Assembly (NCBI RefSeq): GCF_003711515.1
Contig: NW_021167079.1
Coordinates: forward strand, 6,504,385-6,568,384
Length of the DNA stretch: 64,000 nucleotides
Direction: 5' to 3'
Source: Sodiomyces alkalinus F11
Taxonomy: Eukaryota > Ascomycota > Sordariomycetes > Glomerellales > Plectosphaerellaceae
Positions 22,693 through 34,497 of the stretch are shown one piece after another. The position numbers and the translations under genes were made by a program. Positions within the stretch are counted from its first letter, which is position 1; every line of letters begins with the position of its first letter. The notes beneath the pieces are model-generated. The model did no database searches and was not told where the DNA came from. It was given only the letters and a program-made list of their open reading frames with translations.

Positions 22693-25600
22693 AGGAGCGA
22701 TATCACGTACAAACGACATGCTGTGATGGATTATGATACTGTTAATGGGATGGGTCTTTTTTTATGCATTACCAGGGAAGGATGAGACGGCACGGGAACC
22801 CAGTCTCAACATGACGGGAGGCTCCTTTGGCATGGCTTAGCTTCGGATTATCATTTCTAACTCTTCCCTCCTTTGTGTCTTTGTTCGACGATTATTTGTA
22901 CTTGTTTTTCTGTATTCGTTTCCTATATTGGCTTCTTCTCGACATACGGGGCCATGTGGTGCCTTTAGCTGTTTCATCGCTTTTGTATAAAGTATTACCT
23001 TATGTAGGCTGAGGATTATTGTCATACTGTATGTCCACGGCTGGTTATTAGGAGGAGCTGGGTAACTCCAGATACCTAGGCAATATCAAGGGGGGAACAA
23101 ACCATCATCACCCTGATAACGAAATGCTAGTGGGGGGCATAATTCCGCTGTATTTACATAGCGCTTTCCAGATGGTGAGTTTATGATTAATCCTAACTAA
23201 AAGGATAGTATAACGCCACGCCTGCGAGTATTGCATTATTAGGGATGAAATCGTGTAGTCGTATTAATCTTTATTAGGGCAAATTGTTCCCGTAAAAAGA
23301 CCGAATTATAAGATAAAGGGGCAGAACCGTAACCCTAACGGTGTAGCGTAAGACGCCTTTAACACCGACTTTAGCTAAATAAAATCAGAAAACAACGCTG
23401 CCCCGAGGCCAACACCAGTTAACTAGCGGAGAAGCGCTAAATTAACATAGTAGCACTCGGGGAGGCCTTTCTTTTTAGTATTATACCTAAACTTGACTTT
23501 TCGAATAATTACCCACCTATCTATACTCCTGCAAGTTTGTCTAGTTTGTCGGCTGTCTTAACCCGGCCTGAACGGTTAGCGGCAGGATAATATAATACTC
23601 AGAACGATTAGCAAGTGGCTGGACGTGTGGGCTTATCCCCCACCGCAGCTAGCTGGCCATTGTATGGGCAAAGATGCTTACCGAGAATCAAGTCTAGCGA
23701 CTGAACCGCGGCTGATTCTCTGTTGTACGAAGCTGGTTTGACAAGGGCTAAAGGAGGGCTAGTGGTAGAATACCTGAGGTTGGCGCTGCTATGTTCACTC
23801 ACTACCAGGTTATTATCTGGGGGTCGACAAAGACCCATGGCAGTGGGGTGCCCCTCGCACGGTTTTGATGAGTTGTTCTACTTCGTACGTACGTGGAACG
23901 GGAACGGCATAACTGGAAGCGGCATGGTACGTCGTACATAGTACCACTTGCAGACACAGGCCCAGAAATAATTCACCTGAAAAGAAAGCATCTGAAACCA
24001 TTGGTCTGCGCAGTCAACGATGCGCTGCTAATTTGCACCTCAGACAGCGTCACTGGCGGTGAGTAATGATGCATAAGTCAGGCAGCAAAGCTATGGGCTC
24101 GTCAAGATATTCTACGATGTAATATTAAGATTAACCTTTTCTTCTTTCCAGCATGACCTGCAATAATGGCGGTTCCGTTTTCATGGAGCCAGTTTGACTG
24201 TTGGCCAGGCGGAAGAAATTGGCGAATCGTTCCATCTCCCTATATCCGTACAGAGTACCTTAGGTACGTACAGAAGGTAAGGTAAGGTAAGGTACCTTAA
24301 AGGTACTGAATGGAGAGACGCGTTGGAACCGAGACTGACTCGGAATAATTACTTTAAAACAAGTCACCTCAGGTACATCGGCGTACTCTAAATCCCTGCG
24401 TGACCAGACAGAAAGCTTTGGGGCATTATTACGGATACAGCTTGAACAATTGTTCGAGGCTGGTACTCCGTAGTACTTTGTCCTTCATAAGGTAAGGTGC
24501 AGTGTAATTCGTGGCGGTGGAGCTGAATATTGTGGGGCTGATGCAGGGAGATCACCCTGTACAAGTGCCAAGATCTTCAACGACATTGAAATCCGACTTC
24601 AAGTCTAACTAACATCTCCTTGACTTTCCATGCCTAATCTATCCATAATAACTTCTCATCTCCTCATCATCCAATTCCCTCGTGCTTCTCATGACGAGGA
24701 TCTCTTAATGGAAAAGCCCGAACTACCCATCAACCATAAGTTCTCGGTCGACGTGTCGGGGTCTATGCTTGAGAACAGCGCAAGCATGACCGGCGGAACG
24801 GGTATGATGTTTCTTTTTTCTTTTTCCCTCGAAGCCTCTACCGTCTTAGAACCTTGCAGACAAATGAGAGCTGTATTATTCTCACAGACGCTGCGATTGG
24901 TGATCGCTCGACGAAAAAGAAAGGTTACGATGTACCTACCAGGATAACTGTCTTACTGGTCCAGTTAAATTCCACCCTATGATTCGCGTGTCCCTCGTTC
25001 TCCTCGCTCCATGGACGGGGGACTGGTGATAGAAGATCATAAAGCTTAGGTAGCATTGGGTCCTCTTCAGGTAAGTTCACGTACTTGGCGATCTGATGCC
25101 TTCGTGGGATGGTAGAATCTATCGCGAACCTTAGAGGAAGGTAGATACCTGCCTATGTGCCATCTGTCGACCCTCATTACGTATCTTATGAAGTCTGCTG
25201 ATGGACTTCATGTACCAAATATCGATTCAGTTAACGGGAGTTGACCGAGGTGATATCCGGTCTCGCATAAGGAACACTTTGAAGAAAGCTGTAGTACCTA
25301 GGTAGGGGCGTGGGAAGCCGTTCCCGACACCAATACCGATCGCGGATACCTACCTTCCCTGCCTGCCTGAACGCTCAGCCAATCATCCACACACTGTGAA
25401 GCATCCAGGTGACGGGATGTAAAGCGAGAACAGTCACAGACAAAATAGGCCCTAGTTGCCCGGGAAGCCTTAGAGTACGATCGCCATTTCCTTTCCCAGT
25501 ATGGTCACCTAGTTTGCCCCTCAATTTTATGGCATACAACTCTCTGAACAGACATATCAACATCACACACTCTGCGTCTCCTTCTCCCTCTCGCTCTTCC

Positions 25601-26475
25601 TCCTTCCTTCCTTCTCCTTTCTCTCTATATTTTCTCATCAGGGTCAAAGCGTTTTTTTCTCTCTCCAGCAGCCAAATACCCCCTTTCGCCGAACCCTCGG
25701 TTATTTACAGCCTCAACCCGCTTTCATTACGTGGAACTACGTGCAAACTTGAGCCAGCTTTCCTACAATACCTTAAGGAACCCCGACAAGGCTTCACTTG
25801 CTCACCATTCTACTCGGGAACCTCCCTCGACCAACACACACTTTCGGGGGCCTCTTTCAACATAGGTATGTGTTGAGCAATTCTCACGTTGTCACTTCCA
25901 TCTGAGCCTGAATCCATACCAAGAATCTCTTCCCTTTTTGTTGGTGTCACGCCTGGCAATATGGAAGGAAGTTGCCACTGCCATCTTGTTGATTGTTGGG
26001 GTGTCACCTCTCTGGTGGTTGCCTCACTTGATGTTGCACCGTACCTGCCACGAGTTGCCGCTCCCCACGCAAGTTACACTACCTTCATTTCCTCTCCTTC
26101 GCTCCTTCTATATTTTTCTCTTTCACTATCCATTCTCATAATTTCCCACTTGATTGCAATTCTCCCACCCTTCTAGGTTGTTAAACGCTTTTCCCTCCTC
26201 ACACCATAACCCTGAGCTTTTCTTCCCTCTTGTTTACCCAAGATCGTGGATTTCGTCCTACTCACAGCCCTCGTTCCCAACAAGCAACGGCTCAGGTATT
26301 ACGTTCCCGTCATATATCCATTCTCATCATTTCCTTGCGGGCCTAATGTTTACATAGCCACTTTGCGTGTGCTTCCACTGCTGCAGATCGTTATTCAAAG
26401 ATTGCTAACTCGTCCATCTTAGGCAGTACCCGACTAAATCTTCTCATTCTCACGCGATCCACGCCTTCAAGCGCC
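22693..26475. other. 3.8-kb intergenic region, partly AT-rich
   Basis: No convincing gene. The segment at about 23041-23640 is AT-rich and full of TTA/TAA words (see the separate entry). Around 24240-24320 there is a run of GGTAAGGTAAGG units and GTACCT words. TACTTCGTA (23879) and TACTCCGTA (24464) occur. The last kilobase (25560-26470) is strongly pyrimidine-rich and probably the promoter and leader of the CFEM gene. Confidence 0.5.
23041..23640. repeat. AT-rich, possibly RIP-degraded sequence
   Basis: Composition differs from the flanks: TTA, TAA and ATTA are frequent and no frame stays open. This is the usual look of an old transposon copy altered by repeat-induced point mutation. I recognise no element family or terminal repeats, so the identity of the source is unknown. 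Confidence 0.35.
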
Positions 26476-27468
26476 ATGAAGAAGGGCATTGTTTTCGGTC
26501 TTGGTGGCCTTGTCGGCCTCTGCGCCGCTCAGGAAATCCCTGGCCTGGCGGATCTCCCCGAGTGCGGTGTAAGTCCCTAACATCTCCGTCTTTCCGGCTT
26601 TAACTGACATTCCCAGCAATTCTGTATCAATGCTATGCAGGGCTCTACCATTGCCGAGCAACTTGGCTGCAACCAGGGTGATCTTGGCTGCCTCTGTCGT
26701 CAACAAGACTTTATCTACGGTGTCCGCGACTGTTCCTTCCAGTCGTGCTTCGGCGAAGGTGAAGCCGATAGCGTTCTTAGCTTCGGTTACAGCCTCTGTG
26801 CAAGTGAGCCTACATAACTATCCCACATCGCCTTTGCGAATCTACTGACCCGGCTTGGCTCCTTCTCCCTTCTAAGACAACGGCGTCGTTATAAGCACCA
26901 TCGCTCATTCTACGGCATGTCTCACCACACTCCGCCAATTTTGTGACGTTTCTCTAACCCTACCATAGGCTACGGCTACCGCAACTACCACTGTTTCCGG
27001 AAGCATTGACGAAGAGGTAAGATTTGACATACGTTAAGTAGAAATGATCCTTGCTCATCCCGGTTGCCTCGCAGGACTCCAATCTCACGACCTTTGTCTC
27101 CGGCGGTTCCACCTTCACGTCTACCATCGCAGCTTCTGCCACTGGCGACGCTGGCGAGGATGAGGATGCTTCGGCCACGACCGATGTCTCCGTTACCCTC
27201 TCTGGTTCTACCCTTGTTAGCGAGACTCCCGACACTACCTCGGGACGGACCCAGACCCAGACAGAGACAGAGACCGAGACCGGCGATGCTGCTACTAGCA
27301 CCCCTTCAGCGGATGGAGATGCTGAAGAAGACGATGATTCGGTAAATATTCTACATTTGAATTCGTGACACGTCCCTTGCTAACTGACCCTCGCAGTCCG
27401 CCCATCTGAATGCAGTTCCCGCTGCCGGTCTCCTTGCCATTGCTGGCGTTGCGGTCCTGCTCCTGTAA
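26476..27468 (+). CDS. CFEM-domain GPI-anchored cell-surface protein
   Basis: Six exons (26476-26568, 26617-26803, 26877-26914, 26969-27016, 27075-27341, 27397-27468) give 234 aa. A signal peptide is clear (residues 1-18, cut after CAA). The CFEM domain has exactly eight cysteines: C30, C34, C49, C56, C58, C70, C75 and C92. D53, four residues before the CLC motif, sits where Candida CFEM proteins have the haem-ligand aspartate. The rest is a Thr/Ser/Asp/Glu-rich stalk ending in a short hydrophobic tail (AGLLAIAGVAVLLL) typical of a GPI signal. Members act at the wall or membrane in haem and iron capture, adhesion or host interaction; which applies here is unknown. The third intron (26915-26968) begins with GCATGT, so it appears to be a GC-AG intron; without it a stop follows within 20 codons. 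Confidence 0.88.
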
Positions 27469-28376
27469 AGCACCGGTGGCGCTCCTATGAGATCTCTTCT
27501 GGCCCCAGTTAATCGTCGTCTCTATGAGTCACCCATTTCCACAGGGACCGAACACTTCATACCGTTTCTTTCTCTTCGACGGTCAGTCATGAGCCATCAT
27601 GTCCTGATGTATCGGTATATGTCGTTCAGATCTTGAGAGACCGGATTGACAATCAGGGGGTGACTGGTCATTGGAACGGATATCACGGGCTTTATTTTTC
27701 TTCTCTACTTTGCTTTCTTAACCAAACCTTCTCCTGTGGCATGGGGAGAAGGGGGTATTTCTGTCATGGCTGGTGATGACGAACATAACGAACTTGCAAC
27801 GTAATTGCCAAATTTAATAATGTGCTCTAAGAATCTCACCGTCATGTGAACTTTGAGAATCATGTGGGGGGCAGAGAATCCTATCTCGTCTAGACGGGAG
27901 CTCTGACCGACAAGGGGTTGAATAGTAAGTACTCTGGGAAGAAGCCCCCGTGGAGGTTCTCGTCATGTTCACGCTTTTGTTTTGGGTGGGGTTAGTCCGA
28001 CTAGGGCACTTGGTTATTCGGTTCTTATTACCTATTTCCTCCTCCCACGCCTTCGGGTGTTTCTGTACCTACCAGGTATTCTACCTCTAGGTTACCTGAG
28101 GTAAAAGGGAAGGTACCTTACCGTAGGTTAAGGTAGTCATTCTTGGAACGTGCCAGTACCAACGGCCGGTAACCCCCGCAAATCTCACGAAGTACTTCGT
28201 GATAACACGCGGGTACTAAGTACACCTTCCTTTGAGCTGTGTCCAGTCCATGTTCTCTCCTCGCCCATTCTCTCCTCCCCTGCCCCCCCCCCCCCCTTTC
28301 CATCTTGCTTAAACACACGAAATATGGACGCGGTAGGTTTCATTGCTGGTCGCAAAAGAATGTTCGAATACTCCTC
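27469..28376. other. Intergenic region
   Basis: Holds the 3' region of the CFEM gene and the upstream region of the next frame. GTACCT/AGGTAC words cluster at 28070-28130, and a C11 run lies near 28287-28298. No gene seen. Confidence 0.5.
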
Positions 28377-30209
28377 ATGGCACCTCGTTCTTTCCCGCTG
28401 GAGCCGTTTACTCTCTCCGATAATACCGATTCCAACACGTCAATGATTCTCAGTCCCATCATTTCAGTTGACCTCCCTGATCTTTTCGGATCTATCAATG
28501 ATCTGGATGAGATGAAGCGTCTCGTTCAGTCGGGTGAACTCTGGATAGCACGTACGGGCATCTGTCGGTTCTACCTCACAGTACTTCTCGAAGACTCTAA
28601 CGACGGCCCGGACATCGCCTTGTCTTGGCTTGTAGAGCACATAGCAACGTTCCTGGAGAACCTCAAGGTTGGTCCGTTCCTTGCTTCAGCGCACTAGATA
28701 GCCTGTACTCGTAATAACATTTTTGAAACTCATAGCTCTGGGCTCGATTAGGACTTCAACTAACTCGTTATCCGGACAACCAGCTGCGCAGCAACACGAT
28801 GGTATTCATCATCGGCCATCCGGATCTTGCATCCAGCCTTCTGACGCCCATTGGAGCGCCTACAGCAACATTTCAGCGACTTACATGCTCCGTCTATTTT
28901 TATAATTACCCAAAGGTAGTCCCATTGTCCCGAGAAACATCTTCATGCGCCATCGAATTCCCATCCCCTACTACCAGCCGATATGTCCCGACTCTGGACA
29001 GACAGGCCCAAGAAAATCGATTAGAACGCGAACCCCAAGGCTAGTCACCTTGTCGTCCCGTTCTCGGCGGTTTCTTTTGCGAAACGAGACGCACCTTTGC
29101 CGACGATGTTTGCAGGTCTTCATGGAGCCTGAGGCTGGTAGAGGCCGGCATGCTATACCTTTTAGTCGGCATACGACGAGGGGGTAGGGGGGTCAAACTC
29201 CGCAAGCAGAAGCTGCCCCCTCCGCTTAGTATCCTAGCCCCGTCAGTGTTCGATACGGGATATCTAACCGTACGATGGCCCCTAGTCAACAGGATACGTG
29301 ATCAATCGTGTTAATAATTCTCAGGCCATTTCGACGCGAGCAACGCTATTGCCCAAAATCTCATTCAATCTGGCGAATTTCCTTCAATCACAGTCATCCA
29401 GACCGATGAACAAATCTGTCTCCGAATCCATTAGCCGCGGACGACAAATCTTTCAAGGACAAGTTGAAACTGAGAACGATGGGGGCGAGTTGGAAAGCAA
29501 GCTCTGGAAGTTGGTCTTGTCCAGTAGCTTAATGCCGGTATCCACGAGACTGGCTCGCTCTACACCACATGCCAGGGCCAGTAACATCAGGGACGATCCA
29601 AGGCCAAGGCGGCATGGCCATCACTTGATGGTTCAAACGACAGCCTTGCCCGTATTGTGGGACGGATGGCCCGCAAGTGTCTCCTCAGAGGAGGCCTACG
29701 TCTCAAGAGATGAGATAGCTGAGCTGCAATGTGAAATTGAAGAGGACTGCGGCAATCCCAAAGCCCATGATGAATGGCCTTTCGATTCATCGTGGTTTTC
29801 GAGTGAGAATATTGGGTGGGATTCCTGGGACGACTGGACTGACCAAGATGACAACAAGACGGAGACACCCCTGACATCACAGAACTCCCACCACCTCATG
29901 CGACAAGAGGATGGCAGCGACCTGACTGACATACCTGTTACATTTATCGAGGAACGATCTAGCGGTAGAGACCAAGATATCGCGACTGAGAGCAGCACCG
30001 ACGGCGTCCCATGGTCAGACGACTGGCAGGATTGCTCAGACGACGGAACGGAAGAAGATGGAGGAGGGATTGGGATTGACGGCACATCCGATATGCATGA
30101 GTATAATACGCGATGGTCAAGTCCCTGGAGCGACTTTTCCGACGACAAGGGGGAGGATATATTCCAAGATCAATGGTGCCACACACACTATACAAGACCA
30201 GGTTGTTGA
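28377..30209 (+). CDS. Tentative Trp/Asp-rich protein of unknown function
   Basis: Tentative exons 28377-28667, 28736-28915, 29045-29269 and 29325-30209 give 526 aa with phase-0 joins throughout. The first two exons encode a folded-looking segment with regular hydrophobic spacing (LDEMKRLVQSGELWIARTG, then VFIIGHPDLASSLL). The last exon encodes a long acidic tail in which Trp recurs among Asp and Ser (WDSWDDW, WSDDWQD, WSSPWSDF). I recognise no family. The junction at 29044 has a poor pyrimidine tract, and without it the frame stops at about 29043, so the gene may instead be two pieces or a decaying copy. The antisense frame over the tail is low-complexity Ser, which makes the plus strand the better choice. 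Confidence 0.4.
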
Positions 30210-30642
30210 TGGGTTCCGCAGTTATCCACATCAGGTAGACGTTTGAAGAGCTCTGTTACCAGTGACTTATTGCAACATTTGGCAATTCGCATCGCTGTTT
30301 GCAGGCGCCTAGCCTTCGATATGACAAATGTCCGTTGCCTCTCTGGGTTCTCTGGATCGGATCCTTTAATAATTTCTTCCAAGCATTGTAATGCATAACA
30401 ACGATAGAGTTCGGAGAGAGACAGAAGATGCCGCTGCACTAGATTGCCAAACTTGGCCCCCAAGAGGTTGTGGGAAATTGTTGGTCGATCGTCCTTCCAC
30501 TGCAGAATGCCAAACCCGTGCCGTGGGAAAAGGATCGCCTGAGAGATCTAATACGATCTGGCATGTGAATTGCTTTGGAGTGGTGGCTCTCGACCAGCCG
30601 AACTCAGACAGCTTGATGTTCTCCTCCCCTGTGTAAAGCCCT

Positions 30643-30861
30643 TTATTTTTTGCCACCCTCCTTCTTGTCGCCCTTCTTTTCTTTCTTCTTCTTCTGTTCC
30701 GGTTTCATGGTTGCGTAGTGGATGTACCAGATAAGCACGCCTTGTATGATGAGGGCGACGAGGACGACGACGAGGATAGTGAACAAGTATGGCTGATCGT
30801 TGAGGACGGCGACTGCTTCATCGGTGGCACCGATGGACTTCATGAAGTCGAATTGGCCCAT
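30643..30861 (-). CDS. Small single-pass membrane protein of unknown function
   Basis: 72 aa from the ATG at 30861. About 28 polar residues precede a strong membrane helix of 20-22 residues (FTILVVVLVALIIQGVLIWY). The tail is extremely lysine-rich (KKKKEKKGDKKEGGKK) and should stay on the cytosolic side by the positive-inside rule. Size and layout resemble small ER or mitochondrial membrane subunits, but I cannot name a family. The frame stays open upstream as far as 31098, but the ATG at 30861 has a good context and starts the part that looks like protein. Confidence 0.65.
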   Translation of the reverse strand: MGQFDFMKSIGATDEAVAVLNDQPYLFTILVVVLVALIIQGVLIWYIHYATMKPEQKKKKEKKGDKKEGGKK

Positions 30862-32044
30862 GGTGTCTGAGGCAGCTGGGGGGAAGAGCTCAGAAGTGCG
30901 AATTAACGGGAAATTGGCCGTGTATGTGCGAGCTGGACGTGAAGAGAGGTCGAAAATGCGTCCAGTGACGAATTGAGGGAGGGAGGAGTCTTGGCCGTGA
31001 TATGCGTGGAGCAGATACGACGAGAACTTTGGACCCGAACCACGAGGCGTCTTGCGAGGAGCTCGGGTGAAAGATGAATTCGTTGCGCCCGGGAGCAAAT
31101 ATTAAAAAGAAATAAGAAAATGAAAATAAATATATATATATATATATATATAGATAGCAAATGACGGGAAAACGAGAGCCACAGGTAGAGCCTGCCTGCC
31201 TGTCACGGGTGAAGATAGGTTGTGTTGGGAGACTGGGTAATATCGCACGGCAATATGAAGAAAGAAAGGAATGTGAGAAGTTGAAATTAACGAGCTGGGA
31301 TGGATGAAAAAGAACAGCAGCCACTGGGCCAGGAACGAAACGGTCAAGGTCGCAACGCGGTTGGACAAGAAACACGTGAACGACGATGTCACTGAGCCTA
31401 TTCAAGTGGGAAAGCTGCGACATCGTAGGCGGTTAGGGAAAACAAGGGGCCGCTCCGCTTCGTTTCACCATGGCGACGCATCGACAAATCGAATGATTTG
31501 CGAGCCCTGGAAAGTTCCAATGGTAAGCATCCTGATTACAGTACCTAGGTACCTTAGCGAGCCATCCCCAATCCCGATAAGAATATCTTCTTCGCCGACG
31601 TTCATTTTGACGCACGAATGATGGCTTTGGTAGGGAACAGCTCGGAAGTTGAAGGGACATTTCAAGGTTCTCGAAACCCAGAAAACGATCCCGTTGAGAT
31701 GCGTACAGCTTGTACTCGGTAAGGTAGTCCTACCTATTCATACCCGTACCTCCGTACCCCGGAACGACTAGATGAAAAGGGGAAAGTTTTACTTAGTCAT
31801 CATAATATGGTCATGTGATTCTGGATTGAATTTGGGACCAACCAGGACCCAACCAGGAGACGGTGTCGTTCTGGCTTGTGGGGCCATTCACGTCCCAAAA
31901 AATTGCTGGAGAGTTCGCGACAGCCATTGGAACTTTGACATACTGTAAACAGCCCGGCATTCTCGCCAGTTCTATCGAGCGACGGCTCCTAAACAGCCGT
32001 TAGATCTAGACAGGCGCAAGCCTTGGGATCGATAACTCGCAGCC
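30862..32044. other. Divergent intergenic region
   Basis: Lies between the small membrane protein and the uS5m gene. It has a (TA)11 run at 31131-31152 and a GTCATGTGAT E-box-like site near 31811. Overlapping frames on the minus strand (31102-31423) run through the TA repeat and are not credible genes. Confidence 0.5.
31131..31152. repeat. (TA)11 microsatellite
   Basis: A pure TA dinucleotide run of 22 bases, about 270 bp upstream of the small membrane protein gene. Confidence 0.9.
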
Positions 32045-33664
32045 ATGAACGCGGTACGCCCGGCCCGGAGCGTCCTCTCCAGATGCCTACGGCAGTCGGT
32101 CTCGAGCGCCCCGGCGGCGGGTCCCAGCCGTTCTTTCCAGACCTCGGCCAGCAGGTTAAAGCGGAGATCGAGGTTCAGGAATATCAAGGCCGAAGAGATG
32201 GGATTGACCGACCCTAAGAAACTGGAGTCCTTTGCCACAAAGACGTTTCCGGAGTACACGGACGAGGAGAAGGCAGCCTTGAGGGGAAAGTACACCCTTG
32301 AGCAGTACGAGGCCATTTTGGCAGGCGAGGAGGCTGTCGACGCGAAGGATCTCGCTATTCAAGGCCGATTACGAGACGACCCTTATCGAATGCCTTACCT
32401 GGAAGATTTCTCGACCATCCAACCCATCATTGATTCCAGGCCCAAGACCACCGCGCCCCCAGAAGAAGTCAAGTTCCTCCCACACCAGGAATGGGTGGAT
32501 GCCTACATCGACAAGCTCGCCGACAAGGCCGAGGTGAAGATGAAGGACACCATTGGGAAGGCAGTGGCGCGGGCGCTGCGTCGCGTCAAGGAGACGAATC
32601 CCTCGGAGATCGACTTTACCGAAGAGGAGCTCAAGGATCTTGAGAATAACGCCGAGCTACGACGCAAGTACATTATCGAGGGTGAAAACGACGAGGGTTA
32701 CAAGGCGGCAGAGGCTCTGGCCGAAGCCAAGTCGACGCCGACGCCCGCGGGCGAGAAATGGTGGAACCAAATCGATGAGGAGTTCTACAAGGAGCTCCAG
32801 GAGCAGCTCAGCTTGGAGACCAACCCTCTGGAAGGCAGCAAGCTGGACTACTGGAAGAAAGCCCATGGCGACATGAACAACTCGGCGGTGGCGCCCCAGC
32901 TGGGCAAGGTGGAAGGCGTGAAGGGCTTGTACAAACCGCCAGTCGACCCGGCGGACGAGGGACTGGACGATGCCGGTATCTATCAGGAGGTGAAGCGGTT
33001 GACGGGGATGGCCGTCAAGGACATCATCGCCATGCCGCGCAAGGTCCTTGTCCGCCGATACGTGCACAATCAGACGCGTCTGGGCAAAATCCGCAGCGTC
33101 AGCATTCTTGTGGCGGCGGGCAATGGCGACGGACGACTAGGGATCGGTCTCGCCAAGTCGACCGATGGCGACATTGCGCGGACTACGGCCGAGTTGCTGG
33201 CCATTCGAAACATGCGACCTGTTCGGCGGTACGAGAACCGGACCATCTACGGCAATGTAGAGGCTAAGGTGTCGGGTACCGTGGTGCAGCTCCGTTCTCG
33301 CCCTCCCGGTTTGTCTCTCTTCTCTTCTCTCTCTTCCCTCTCTCCCGTCCCCAACACGATCGACGGTCACACACACACACACACGCAAAAAAAAAAAAAA
33401 AAAGAAAGCAATTCTAGAAATGCTAACATGAACCTTCCACCAGGCTTTGGTCTCCGCGTGTCACATCGCATCTTTGAAATGGCGCGTCTGGCAGGCATCC
33501 ACGATTTGTCGGCGAAGATCCCTCGATCGAGGAACCCTCTCAACACGGCGAAGGCGTGCTACGAAGCTCTGATGAATCAGCCCGACCCGGAACAGATTGC
33601 CATCGGCCGAGGCAAGAAGCTGGTGGATGTGCGCAAGGTGTACTATGGCGGTGCTGTATACTAG
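32045..33664 (+). CDS. mrps5: Mitochondrial small ribosomal subunit protein uS5m
   Basis: Two exons (32045-33308 and 33444-33664), joined in phase 1, give 494 aa. The first 40 residues are rich in Arg, Ser and Ala with SRSFQTSASR, a mitochondrial targeting peptide. A long fungal-type acidic N-terminal extension follows. The S5 N-terminal domain begins near residue 335 (RRYVHNQTRLGKIRSVSILVAAGNGDGRLGIG), and the C-terminal S5 domain follows with FGLRVSHRIFEMARLAGIHDL. The protein sits near the decoding/mRNA entry side of the mitoribosome. The intron interrupts the S5 fold between the Arg-Pro-Pro and Phe-Gly-Leu segments. It is 135 bases, in frame and free of stops, so reading it as coding would insert 45 low-complexity residues; GTTTGT and CCACCAG support splicing. 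Confidence 0.94.
   Translation: MNAVRPARSVLSRCLRQSVSSAPAAGPSRSFQTSASRLKRRSRFRNIKAEEMGLTDPKKLESFATKTFPEYTDEEKAALRGKYTLEQYEAILAGEEAVDAKDLAIQGRLRDDPYRMPYLEDFSTIQPIIDSRPKTTAPPEEVKFLPHQEWVDAYIDKLADKAEVKMKDTIGKAVARALRRVKETNPSEIDFTEEELKDLENNAELRRKYIIEGENDEGYKAAEALAEAKSTPTPAGEKWWNQIDEEFYKELQEQLSLETNPLEGSKLDYWKKAHGDMNNSAVAPQLGKVEGVKGLYKPPVDPADEGLDDAGIYQEVKRLTGMAVKDIIAMPRKVLVRRYVHNQTRLGKIRSVSILVAAGNGDGRLGIGLAKSTDGDIARTTAELLAIRNMRPVRRYENRTIYGNVEAKVSGTVVQLRSRPPGLSLFSSLSSLSPVPNTIDGHTHTHTQKKKKKESNSRNANMNLPPGFGLRVSHRIFEMARLAGIHDLSAKIPRSRNPLNTAKACYEALMNQPDPEQIAIGRGKKLVDVRKVYYGGAVY
33368..33403. repeat. CA run and A17 tract inside the uS5m intron
   Basis: A CA dinucleotide run (33368-33384) is followed almost directly by 17 adenines (33387-33403), within the single intron of the uS5m gene. 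Confidence 0.9.
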
Positions 33665-34094
33665 ATGGCTGTATTTTTAAAAACTTTCCGGTGGGGGTGT
33701 TGTTCTTGTATTACCATCGGACGACCACCACCATCCCTGTACAATTTCTTGTAACTATGCAATAACCATACCTAGATATTCCCCCAGCCGGTCTCGCAAT
33801 GCGCTTTCACAGATATCATGGTCCGTGTGGGTGACCGACTATTCGTCTTGTTTTCTTTCCTCTCTATGTCGTCGCCTGGTAAACTCGCCGTATCGCGATG
33901 TTGTTCATGGTTCTCGCCATTGTTGCGGGTTGTCTGTCGATAGATTCACATCGCAATGTCATCGGAAGACACTTGGGCGGGAGGGGTTCGGGAAGGGGCT
34001 CCTCTGTGCCTCTCTCGCAAATATCATGGTCTGTAGGCGTGTCTTACAAGTTTCGTTGCGCCTATTGTAGTGCCCGTCGCCGTCGTCTCAACTA
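33665..34094. other. 3' regions of convergent uS5m and Dad3 genes
   Basis: No gene seen. The two genes end about 430 bp apart, and the interval should hold both polyadenylation regions. Confidence 0.5.
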
Positions 34095-34497
34095 TCAGCC
34101 ATCCTCCTCGGCACTGGTCCCACCACCCGGCTGACCGCCATAATCAATCTCTTGCTGCAACACAATGCTGTACACGCTAGCCTTGAGCAGTGTGAATACG
34201 AGACTTGTCTTGCGCTCCAACTCGCGGAGGCCGTCGAGGATTTCGGTGCTTGGTTGGGTAGCGAGGGTATCGAGGATGGAAGCCAGCTACGGGAGAGAGC
34301 CCCCAGCCCAAGTTAGAGGAGAAGGTGATTGAAAATGAAAAGCAAAGCAGAAGAGAAAAGTAGATTGAATACATTCCAAGACGTTAGCATACCGTTTTCA
34401 TGTTCTCTGCGAGCTTCTCGTATTCCTCGAGGACCTCCTGCTCCAGAGGTGTCAGGTCTGGCTGCGTGAGCAAATTCGAGTCGTGACTGATATCCAT
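34095..34497 (-). CDS. dad3: DASH/Dam1 complex subunit Dad3
   Basis: Two short exons (34497-34393 and 34286-34095), joined in phase 0, give 98 aa. The protein matches Dad3 along its length: LTPLEQEVLEEYEKLAENMKT in the first exon, then LASILDTLATQPSTEILDGLRELERKTSLVFTLLKASVYSIV. It is helical, with a Gly/Glu-rich tail. Dad3 is one of ten small subunits of the DASH ring, which couples kinetochores to microtubule plus ends during mitosis and is specific to fungi. The donor is GTATGC and the acceptor CGTAG. It is the second kinetochore gene in this window after the CENP-N homologue at 16 kb. Confidence 0.92.

Noticed and set aside
23328..23340. Telomere-like AACCCTAAC
   Set aside because: Only about one and a half units, inside AT-rich degenerate sequence; not an array.
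30188..30656. Two overlapping minus-strand frames with helix-like composition
   Set aside because: Neither has an ATG; both start at GTG or TTG, and no join to the neighbouring small membrane gene is supported. Possibly a decayed gene fragment, not enough to annotate.
31102..31423. Overlapping minus-strand frames upstream of the small membrane protein
   Set aside because: They translate the (TA)11 repeat into Tyr-Ile runs and conflict with one another; most likely leader sequence.
16184..34497. CENP-N and Dad3 genes within 18 kb as a kinetochore cluster
   Set aside because: They are separated by seven unrelated genes and are on opposite strands. The closeness is most simply chance.
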